DNA from: an uncultured Mycoplasma sp.
GTDB lineage: Bacteria; Bacillota_I; Bacilli_A; RF39; UBA660
Assembly: GCA_902493595.1 (NCBI GenBank)
Contig: CABUPU010000002.1
Coordinates: forward strand, 62,001 to 126,000
DNA length: 64,000 bases
Reading direction: 5' to 3'
This document shows positions 53,359 to 60,558 of this stretch, piece by piece (the stretch's first letter is position 1; each line of letters opens with the position of its first letter). The translations under genes were made by a program, and so were the position numbers. The notes below the pieces were generated by a model. The model saw nothing but the letters and a program-made list of their open reading frames with translations, did not search any database and had not been told where the DNA came from.

Positions 53359-54006
53359 ATGAATTTAATTATACCTTTTGAAAAAGTAGTTAAGTTTGAT
53401 ACCCCAGTAAGTGAAATATCTAGTATATCTTTAGAACATGAAATTACTAAAAACGAAAAAGAGGTTCTAGGAAATTTTATTATAAAAGGAACTTATAAAG
53501 AATATGAACTTAGTTTAAATAAAAAAGACTTTTCATTTACTTTACCTTTTAGTGTAGAAATTGCTAGCAACATTGATATTAATACATTAGACTTTACAGT
53601 AGATAATTTTACTTATGATTTAAAAGATAAAGATTTAACTGTTAAAATTGATTATATTGTGAAAGCTGATGAAAAAAAAGAGGAAACAACCTTTGAAAAA
53701 ACTGATAGACTTCCCGAACCACTTGATTTAATCGAGGAAAGAACTGATGTTATAGAAATGCCTGAAATTAATAAAAACCCAGTCAAAATTGATGATAAAA
53801 TAAATGATAATATGATTACTACAGTTACTGGTATTAATGCAGAAAATGATTATATTTCTTATCATGTTCATATTGTGAAAGAAACCGAAGATATTGATTT
53901 TATATGTAAAAAATATAATATTTCTAAAGAGGAACTTTTAAATATAAATGGAATTACAGATGTGAATATAAATGATAAATTACTTATTCCTATTATAAAT
54001 GAATAG
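53359..54006 (+). CDS. SpoVID-like spore morphogenetic protein with LysM domain
   Basis: A 215-residue protein. The N-terminal 110 residues are beta-rich with SEISSISLEHEI and LGNFIIKGTYKEYEL, resembling the SpoVID N-terminus (LLSISLDPEI...V.L.G.Y). An acidic linker (116-170) follows. A LysM domain ends the protein (about 172-213: YHVHIVKETEDIDFICKKYN, LLNINGITDVNINDKLLIP). SpoVID directs coat proteins around the forespore. Bacillus SpoVID is far longer (about 575), so this is a minimal form. It is followed with an 8-bp overlap by a YsxE-like gene, the same pair as in Bacillus. Confidence 0.75.
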   Translation: MNLIIPFEKVVKFDTPVSEISSISLEHEITKNEKEVLGNFIIKGTYKEYELSLNKKDFSFTLPFSVEIASNIDINTLDFTVDNFTYDLKDKDLTVKIDYIVKADEKKEETTFEKTDRLPEPLDLIEERTDVIEMPEINKNPVKIDDKINDNMITTVTGINAENDYISYHVHIVKETEDIDFICKKYNISKEELLNINGITDVNINDKLLIPIINE

Positions 54007-54895
54007 TTTAGAATATATCAAAAACCTATATAAACCCTACAGAATAACCAAATTAAAAAATGCCACGATAATTGATTCCTCCGAGGGTAAATTTGTTTTA
54101 AAAAAGGAAAATAAAGATTTATATTCACTATTCAATTATTTACAAAAAAGAGGATTTACAGGTTTTCCAAAACTAATAAAAAACTTTAGAGATGAGGAAA
54201 ACCTTTTCGAATTTGTAGAGGATGAACCAATATTTACAGAACAAAAGTTGCTTGAATTATCTTCGGTTATTGCAAGTCTTCATAATAAAACGGTTTATTT
54301 TAAAAATTCCAAACTAGATGACTACAAAGAAATATATGAAAATATAGATAACAACATCAGTTATTTAAAGACTGTTTATAATTCTCTTTTTTTAAAGTAT
54401 TTATCATATGAATATCAAAGCCCTCCGCAATATTTGTTTTGTCGTAATTATTCAAAATATAATGCAGCCTTAAATTTTTGCAAAGAAAGATTAGATGTTT
54501 GGTATGAAAAAGTTAAAGATCAAGAAAAAGTTAGGGTAAGTGTTGTTCACAATAACCTTGAAATGGACCACTTTATGTATTCAGAAAGAGGCCCTGCATT
54601 AATAAGTTGGGATAATTATAAAATAGACACGCCAGTACTTGATTTTGTTAATTTATTTCATAATGAATATTTAACATGTGATTTTTCACCATATTTAGAA
54701 AATTATCTTAGTACATTTGAACTTAATGATGATGAAAAAGACTTATTATTTATTCTTTTGAATATTCCTCTTAATTTGGAAAAAAGTGATAACATTCAAA
54801 AAAATACTATTAATATTCATAATAATATTTTATATCTTTTAAAAGCGGAAAAATTAACGAAGGAGTATTATAGTAATAATAGTGATAATAAGTAG
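53999..54895 (+). CDS. YsxE/CotS-family spore coat kinase-like protein
   Basis: A 298-residue protein of the CotS/YsxE group, which has an aminoglycoside-phosphotransferase-like kinase fold. Visible parts: KLKNATIIDSSEGKFVLKKEN (Lys-containing N-lobe), LFNYLQKRGFTGFPKLI, and the catalytic-type block VVHNNLEMDHFMYSERGPALISWDNYKIDTPVLDFVNLF. The usual HGDxxxxN loop is HNNLEMDH and the DFG-like Asp appears as SWDN, so phosphotransfer may be reduced. In Bacillus ysxE lies directly after spoVID, which supports both calls. The 3' end overlaps a small minus-strand ORF. Confidence 0.8.
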   Translation: MNSLEYIKNLYKPYRITKLKNATIIDSSEGKFVLKKENKDLYSLFNYLQKRGFTGFPKLIKNFRDEENLFEFVEDEPIFTEQKLLELSSVIASLHNKTVYFKNSKLDDYKEIYENIDNNISYLKTVYNSLFLKYLSYEYQSPPQYLFCRNYSKYNAALNFCKERLDVWYEKVKDQEKVRVSVVHNNLEMDHFMYSERGPALISWDNYKIDTPVLDFVNLFHNEYLTCDFSPYLENYLSTFELNDDEKDLLFILLNIPLNLEKSDNIQKNTINIHNNILYLLKAEKLTKEYYSNNSDNK

Positions 54896-55030
54896 TATAA
54901 CTGTAACCTTAAATATAAATATATTCGATTTGAATGGAAATACAACCATAAAACATAGTTCGTAAAATATTACAATTATAAATAAACTAACTATACTTAT
55001 TAATAATATTTTTTTAATTAAATCGTCCAT
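54854..55030 (-). CDS. possible 58-aa two-helix membrane protein
   Basis: A frame from ATG 55030 encodes two strongly hydrophobic segments (about 7-31 and 37-57) joined by FPFKSN, with acidic start MDDLIKK and ending LLR. It overlaps the 3' end of the YsxE-like gene by 42 bp on the other strand. No clear ribosome site, though TATAAT-like sequence lies upstream. Membrane-like composition in an intergenic gap makes it plausible, not certain. Confidence 0.4.
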   Translation of the reverse strand: MDDLIKKILLISIVSLFIIVIFYELCFMVVFPFKSNIFIFKVTVILLIITIITIILLR

Positions 55031-55057
55031 ATAATATTATATACATTATAATGTAAA

Positions 55058-55086
55058 TTGACATTTGTAAGTTTATTTGCTAAACT
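55058..55086 (+). promoter_or_regulatory. promoter of the prepilin operon
   Basis: TTGACA (55058-55063), 17 bp, TAAACT (55081-55086), 18 bp before the start of the first prepilin-like gene. Confidence 0.6.
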
Positions 55087-55103
55087 TTATAGTAGTGATA
55101 GGT

Positions 55104-55979
55104 ATGAATAATAATAAGGGTTTTATATTTCTTGAAACAATCATTATTACTGTTGTTTTAACAACAACTCTTATTTTTTTGTATTCAAATTTTAGTAAGA
55201 ATATTAATGATGAAAAACGAAGACTTTATTATGATGATATAGCATATGTATATAAAACTATTTTTATTCGTAATGCTGTAAAAAGTACGATTAATAATGC
55301 TGTTTTTGAAGAAGCAATTAATGATGATAAAGCAGATAATCAAAATAGTTTAAAAAATAATTTTGTGTTCTTATTTAACTCTGAATCGAAGTTTTGTACT
55401 GAATATTTTATTGATACTACGGATGGAAATAAAATTAAATGTGAAGCTAAAAATTATCGTTCACTATACTTTGACAATAAATATATAAGTGATTTAAATA
55501 ATATTTATAAATTTAAAACTCTTGTATATTTAAAAAACGATGATATTTCTAAAATTAAGAAATGCATTAATAGTGGTATAGATAGTTTCGAGGATACTGA
55601 TGCTGATAAAAAAAGATGCCAAAATTTTTTAGAATTTACAAATGAGTATTCAGAAATAAACTTGAATGAATATATGCTTACAATTAACTCAGTTGATACA
55701 AATGCAGTTAATCCTAGTTCACAGCAGAGTATAATGATTGCAATTTTTAATGAAAGAAAGAACGGAAATGCTATTAGTTTTAATGATATATCTTCGGATG
55801 AAGATACCATACCTAATGATAGCTATAAAAGTTGTTTAAATTATTATATAAATAAAAATTTTAATTGTCCAGATTGTAATCTTAAAACTAAAATTGAAAA
55901 TTATTATGATCAAGATATTATAAGGTATAATATGGCTTGTGAAAAAGCTTATTATGTTTCGTGGGTGTATTATGAATAA
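55104..55979 (+). CDS. prepilin-type N-terminal protein, 291 aa
   Basis: Begins MNNNKGFIFLETIIITVVL: a basic leader ending in Gly, then Phe at +1 and Glu at +5 of the mature part, then a hydrophobic helix. This is the type IV pilin/pseudopilin signature cut and methylated by prepilin peptidase. The 260-residue remainder is polar with several cysteine pairs and no recognised domain. ATG 55104 is used, not the upstream frame start at 55077. First gene of three with overlapping ends; it overlaps the next gene by 8 bp. Likely a surface or pseudopilus subunit. Confidence 0.72.
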   Translation: MNNNKGFIFLETIIITVVLTTTLIFLYSNFSKNINDEKRRLYYDDIAYVYKTIFIRNAVKSTINNAVFEEAINDDKADNQNSLKNNFVFLFNSESKFCTEYFIDTTDGNKIKCEAKNYRSLYFDNKYISDLNNIYKFKTLVYLKNDDISKIKKCINSGIDSFEDTDADKKRCQNFLEFTNEYSEINLNEYMLTINSVDTNAVNPSSQQSIMIAIFNERKNGNAISFNDISSDEDTIPNDSYKSCLNYYINKNFNCPDCNLKTKIENYYDQDIIRYNMACEKAYYVSWVYYE

Positions 55980-57252
55980 AAAAGGATTTATATCAACAGC
56001 ATCATTATTTTCATTTTTTCTAGTTTTTTGCACTTTATTAATACTTATTATGACTACATATACTAATAATAGAGTTAACTTTAAAATGATAAAAAATGAT
56101 TTAAAAAAATATTTAATTACTGATAGCAATACTTTCCTTAAAAGTCGTTATAAAACTTTACCCGAGGAAATTATTGAAGGTGAGGGACCAGATGGTCCTC
56201 AAAGTCCGGATACACCAAGTAATCCAGATGTTCCAACTGATCCTGATAATCCTCCGAGTCCAGATCCAGTAATTCCTTCATATAAAGCGTATGAAAAAGT
56301 TTTATTAGACAATAGTGCAGGAGCTTCAACAGTTAGTAATGCTATAAGCTTTATTAAAGAAAGAGGTACACCAAACTTTAATAGAACTGCCACAACTAAT
56401 GAAAGAATGTTCTTTGCAGAGGATAACTTAGGTTCATCATATTATTTCAGAGGGGCTGTAGACAATAACTGGGTAAAATTTGGTAAAGATGATAGTAGCA
56501 AAGATATGTACTGGCGAATAATAAGAATCAATGGTGATAATTCAATAAGAATGATATATTCAGGAACTAATGCTCCTACTGCTGCGACAAGTGTTATCAT
56601 GACTGGAGATACTACTGCAGTTGGACATAGTGTTTATAATACAGTAACTAGTGGTGCAGAATACACTGGTTATATGTATCAAAAAAATTATCAAAGAAAT
56701 AATGTAAATAATAGTACAATCAAAAATAAAGTTGATGAGTGGTATGCTAAGACTACATTAGCTAGTACTGATTCTATAAAAGTTGTAGATTCCATCTTTT
56801 GCAATGATCGAGACACTGTCACAAATTGGGCTAGTAAACCAGGTGCAAATTTGATGTTTAATGGGCGTGACAGGAATGTTAATAGCAAAAATCCTTCACT
56901 TAAATGTAATAATGATGCTGATAAGTTCACTGTATCAAAAGATAAAAGCAATAAAGCTCTTAGATATCCTGTTGGATTAATTACGATTGATGAAGTTGCA
57001 ATGGCAGGTGGATGTTTCTTGAATACTAATAAAAATTATTATTTATATACTGGAATATTTTATTATACAATGACTCCAAATTTTATACGAAGAGGGGGAG
57101 CCGCATTTGTGTTCCTTGTTGATCAAAAAGGAGATTATCCAAACTATGCAATTGGTTCTGACATCTACATTAGACCAGTTATTAATTTAAATGGTGATGT
57201 TAAATTTAAGGGGTCAGGAACATATGATGATATTTATGAGGTAGTAGAATGA
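55972..57252 (+). CDS. surface protein with pilin-like N-terminus, Pro-rich stalk and DUF6273-like domain
   Basis: A 426-residue protein. N-terminus MNKKGFISTASLFSFFLVF is pilin-like (Lys-Gly then Phe) but has Ala in place of Glu at +5. A proline/aspartate-rich stalk (about 70-102; repeats of P-D/N-x-P) follows. The globular part (105-426) has FRGAVDNNWVKFG, MYWRIIRINGDNSIRMIYSG, STIKNKVDEWYA, VGLITIDEVAMAGG and a final IRPVINLNGDVKF. This order (FG, W-I, LxxW, LxxxE, RPVI) is that of secreted DUF6273-like domains common in gut Firmicutes. Probably displayed on the cell surface; ligand unknown. Start ATG 55972 follows GTGGGTG. Confidence 0.72.
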   Translation: MNKKGFISTASLFSFFLVFCTLLILIMTTYTNNRVNFKMIKNDLKKYLITDSNTFLKSRYKTLPEEIIEGEGPDGPQSPDTPSNPDVPTDPDNPPSPDPVIPSYKAYEKVLLDNSAGASTVSNAISFIKERGTPNFNRTATTNERMFFAEDNLGSSYYFRGAVDNNWVKFGKDDSSKDMYWRIIRINGDNSIRMIYSGTNAPTAATSVIMTGDTTAVGHSVYNTVTSGAEYTGYMYQKNYQRNNVNNSTIKNKVDEWYAKTTLASTDSIKVVDSIFCNDRDTVTNWASKPGANLMFNGRDRNVNSKNPSLKCNNDADKFTVSKDKSNKALRYPVGLITIDEVAMAGGCFLNTNKNYYLYTGIFYYTMTPNFIRRGGAAFVFLVDQKGDYPNYAIGSDIYIRPVINLNGDVKFKGSGTYDDIYEVVE

Positions 57253-57851
57253 AATTAAATAATAAAGGTGTAACAATAGTGGAGCTTTTAGTTAGTATGG
57301 CACTTTTATCAGTAATACTTATGTTTTTATACAACTTACTTTCTAATGTTACTTTTGAAAAAAATAGTGATTTTATTGCATCAGCTAATCAATCAAATAG
57401 AATTGATATTATAATGACAATTGAAGATGATTTATTAAAGGACAATAATGTAACCATAGTCTCAAAATCTGATAATGGTAATGAACTTATATTAAAAGGA
57501 TCATTAAAAAAATATAAAATCACTTTAGTGGATAATAAAAGTCTTGCTTACGATGTTAGTGAACTATCTCGAGATAATTGGCAAATCCAAAATACTTGGA
57601 AAATTAAAAATGGTACTTTGGGAAAAATTGATTGTGGAAATACTAATATGAGTTCTTTAGAAAGTAATGTTAACGCAAGTGAATGTAAAAGCGGGTCTGC
57701 AAATAGTAATCTTACTTGTCGTGATGTAATAAACAGCTATGAATCAATTGTAATAACTGAATGTAAAATACCGGTTTATACAACTAATGTTAATAATACT
57801 AAAGATAATAATAATACTTTAGATGATATAATATTCTCATTTATACAATAA
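57249..57851 (+). CDS. type IV pilin-like protein (pseudopilin), 200 aa
   Basis: A clear prepilin: MKLNNKGVTIVELLVSMALLSVILMF-type start with cleavage after Gly7, Val at +1 and Glu at +5. The rest (about 165 residues) is polar, with four cysteines in the second half. It overlaps the preceding gene by four bases (ATGA), so the three genes form one operon. No prepilin peptidase, assembly ATPase or PilC gene lies in the window, so the assembly system must be elsewhere. Its end overlaps the convergent ylbJ gene by 11 bp. Confidence 0.85.
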   Translation: MKLNNKGVTIVELLVSMALLSVILMFLYNLLSNVTFEKNSDFIASANQSNRIDIIMTIEDDLLKDNNVTIVSKSDNGNELILKGSLKKYKITLVDNKSLAYDVSELSRDNWQIQNTWKIKNGTLGKIDCGNTNMSSLESNVNASECKSGSANSNLTCRDVINSYESIVITECKIPVYTTNVNNTKDNNNTLDDIIFSFIQ

Positions 57852-58707
57852 GTATAATTATTATTCCAGTAATTATTAAAAAAAGTCTTGATAAATAAAA
57901 GTATTTATAATCTATATTAAATTTTTCTAAGATTATGCTAATTTGCATTTGAATAGAAAATCCCATAAAGGAAATAATTATGAAACTAATTATTTCCTTT
58001 ATTTTTATGGAAACATATATAGTGTTTAAACTGTTTAATCCGGTTGTTACCTCAATTAACCCCTTAAATATTACGAATAAAAGACTATTTTTAGTCATTG
58101 TTAAATCAAGAATAATTTTAAAAAATACAATGATACCCATAATTTTAATTAAATTTTGCATACTATCATAAATACTATTAAATAATTCTTTCTTTAAATT
58201 ATAATCTTTATAGTTTTGCTTTACTGATATTCTCATTTTATTTGTTAAATAAATGAATATTACTATATTAAGAATATATAATATTGCCATTATTTTAATT
58301 ACACTATGGATATTATTAAAAATTAAGAATAGATAACTATATAGAAAAAGGGGATTATTAAAACATGTGCATGAAAGTAGAATACTTGCTTCTTTCAAAG
58401 AGATATATTTACTATCTAGAAAGTTTTTTAAGATAATTGCATTTATTGGGCTACCAGAAATAATAGAGCTAAAAAAAATATAAAGATTTTGATTTTTAAA
58501 TATTTTATTAAAATAATATGGTAAATTACATTTAATAAGAAAATTATTTAATGTCATCATGATAAATAAAAAAGGAAAAACCTTAGTTATAAATATTTTT
58601 AAACTTAAAAAAGTAATATTTGATAAAGCAGAGTTTTTCTTAAATATTAAATAAATAAAAAAGTATATTAAGATAATTAAAATAAAATTTATTCTTTTTT
58701 TATTCAT
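57841..58707 (-). CDS. ylbJ: YlbJ-like sporulation integral membrane protein
   Basis: A 288-residue polytopic protein of the nucleoside-recognition (Gate) family. Landmarks: FPFLFIMMTLNNFL after the second helix, ISGSPINAIILKNFLDSKYISLKEASILLSCTCFNNPLF (the SG.P..A......L.S..EA..LLS......P pattern), FKGLIEVTTGLNSL, and MGFSIQMQISIIL near the C-terminus. YlbJ is made in the mother cell under sigma-E and is needed for spore cortex or heat resistance. Shorter than Bacillus YlbJ (about 400). It is divergent from a YlbL-like gene, its close neighbour in Bacillus. Confidence 0.82.
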   Translation of the reverse strand: MNKKRINFILIILIYFFIYLIFKKNSALSNITFLSLKIFITKVFPFLFIMMTLNNFLIKCNLPYYFNKIFKNQNLYIFFSSIISGSPINAIILKNFLDSKYISLKEASILLSCTCFNNPLFLYSYLFLIFNNIHSVIKIMAILYILNIVIFIYLTNKMRISVKQNYKDYNLKKELFNSIYDSMQNLIKIMGIIVFFKIILDLTMTKNSLLFVIFKGLIEVTTGLNSLNTIYVSIKIKEIISFIIISFMGFSIQMQISIILEKFNIDYKYFYLSRLFLIITGIIIILIV

Positions 58708-58749
58708 ATTTTTCTTTATTTTTGTTATAATTATTTAGGTGATAATTAA

Positions 58750-59751
58750 ATGTATAATAAAATATATGAAAAAATTAAAGATTTTATTAAGAATAATTTA
58801 AAAGGTTTAATAATTCTTGCAATAATTGTGTTTTTATGTTTCTATAAAACTCCCTATGTTATTTATACCCCTGGAGGTAGTATTAATTTAAATAATAGAG
58901 TTTCAATTGAAAATGAAAATAATATAAGTGGTAATTATTATATGAGCTATGTTTCTGTAATTAAGGCTAATATTCCTACGATTGTCTTATCTTTATTTGT
59001 TCCGAACTGGGATATTTATAATGAACAAGATTTAACGGATATGGATTATGATACGCTTCTTAAAATAGAGCAAATTGATTTAAAAAATTCCATTTATTTA
59101 GCTAGTTTGAATGCTTATACAAAAGTTGGGAAAAAGATTGATGTAACCAATGAAATTCCATATGTTACCTTAATTAGTGAAGAAAGTAATACTAATTTAC
59201 AACCTTTAGATGAAATTATTACTATTGATGGTAATAAATTTACTAAACTTGAGAATTTTCAAGATTACATTTCTACTTTAAACATTGGTGATAAAGTTTC
59301 ATTTACAATTAAACGCAGTGGCAAAGAATTAAATAAATATGCTTATGTTACTGAAATTGATGGTGTGAAAAAGATTGGTGTAGGTATTGTTACAGCATAT
59401 GAATTTGAGTCTAGTCCTAAACTTGAAATGAAGACTAAATCTTCTGAAGCTGGTTCTTCAGGAGGACTAATGCTATCCCTCGAAATATATGATAAATTAA
59501 ATGAAAAGGATTTATCTCATGGTAAAAAAATTATGGGTACGGGAACTATTGATGAAACTGGTAATGTTGGACAAATAGGCGGAATAAAATATAAACTATT
59601 TGGAGCAGAAAATGATGGTGCAGATATTTTCTTTGTACCAAAGGATAATTATGAAGAAGCAAAAAAGGTTTATAAAAAGAATAATTTAAGTTTTGATCTT
59701 GTTATGGTTGAAACTTTTGATGATGCAGTAAATTATTTAAATAGTTTATAA
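58750..59751 (+). CDS. YlbL/SepM-like PDZ-Lon (S16) membrane protease
   Basis: A 333-residue protein with an N-terminal membrane helix (17-36), followed by KTPYVIYTPGGSINLNNRV, a PDZ domain (about 125-205) and a Lon-type S16 protease domain (about 215-333). The Ser-Lys dyad is Ser237 (in AGSSGG) and Lys282 (in GGIKYK). Length and order match YlbL/SepM, which cleave extracytoplasmic peptides (SepM trims a competence pheromone; YlbL is linked to division control). Start ATG 58750 follows AGGTGATAAT. It heads a probable operon with the next gene and mutS. Confidence 0.9.
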   Translation: MYNKIYEKIKDFIKNNLKGLIILAIIVFLCFYKTPYVIYTPGGSINLNNRVSIENENNISGNYYMSYVSVIKANIPTIVLSLFVPNWDIYNEQDLTDMDYDTLLKIEQIDLKNSIYLASLNAYTKVGKKIDVTNEIPYVTLISEESNTNLQPLDEIITIDGNKFTKLENFQDYISTLNIGDKVSFTIKRSGKELNKYAYVTEIDGVKKIGVGIVTAYEFESSPKLEMKTKSSEAGSSGGLMLSLEIYDKLNEKDLSHGKKIMGTGTIDETGNVGQIGGIKYKLFGAENDGADIFFVPKDNYEEAKKVYKKNNLSFDLVMVETFDDAVNYLNSL

Positions 59752-59780
59752 TATTTGTTATAATATTTTAAGGAGGGTTT

Positions 59781-60557
59781 ATGGAATATTCTTATGCTGA
59801 AAACTATTTACTAAATTTGTATGCTTCTCTTGTTAAAGAGAAAAGTTATGATAAATTTAAAAAAATATATGATAATATTGTAATTTTATATACTAAAAAA
59901 GATACTTTTATTGCAAGTAATATTATTAAGACTCTTAATTTTTATTATGCTGTAAGTTTTAATAAAACAGTAAATGAAGACTACATCTATAATGAATTTC
60001 TTAATAATGAAGAAGAAGCATTAGACCTTATTATAAATTTTTATAGTAAAATAATTATTAAGGATAAAATAATGGATTTAGCTAGTGATAATTTAAAAGA
60101 ACTTACTTATGAAGTAAGAAGTTTAAATGATTTTTTAAGATTTACTTTGATGGAAGTTTTTAGTGCTATACTTCACAGTATTCAAACAGATCCTTTTATA
60201 GAATTAGAACTATTTTTAAATAGTAATGTAGAAACTAGTAATGATATTGTAAATGAAAAAATAAATATTTTACGTAATTATAAACCTTATTTAGCAAATA
60301 TAATTTATAGTGATTTATTTGAACACTTATCTTTAGTTAATGATAAAGAGATTGTAGAAATTAAAAATATGATAAAACATATAATTTTAAATAGAGAAAT
60401 TTTTGAAACTGAAGTACTTCTTCGAAAAGAAATATTAAAATTATATGTAAGTTTAAATATGAATAATTATAAAAGAAAGGAAGCAAGAAAAAAGTTTAGT
60501 GAGGAAGATTTTTCTTTAATAAGAAGGATAAATCCTTTATACAAACTAGATAGTTAA
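59781..60557 (+). CDS. hypothetical helical protein, 258 aa
   Basis: A soluble, almost entirely helical protein with no recognised motif (helices at YAENYLLNLYASLVKEK, FIASNIIKTLNFYYAV, FLRFTLMEVFSAILHSI). A strong AAGGAGGG site precedes ATG 59781. It ends one base before mutS, so the two are co-transcribed and probably coupled. A TPR-like or adaptor fold is possible from the helix pattern but unproven. Confidence 0.65.
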   Translation: MEYSYAENYLLNLYASLVKEKSYDKFKKIYDNIVILYTKKDTFIASNIIKTLNFYYAVSFNKTVNEDYIYNEFLNNEEEALDLIINFYSKIIIKDKIMDLASDNLKELTYEVRSLNDFLRFTLMEVFSAILHSIQTDPFIELELFLNSNVETSNDIVNEKINILRNYKPYLANIIYSDLFEHLSLVNDKEIVEIKNMIKHIILNREIFETEVLLRKEILKLYVSLNMNNYKRKEARKKFSEEDFSLIRRINPLYKLDS

Positions 60558-60558
60558 T

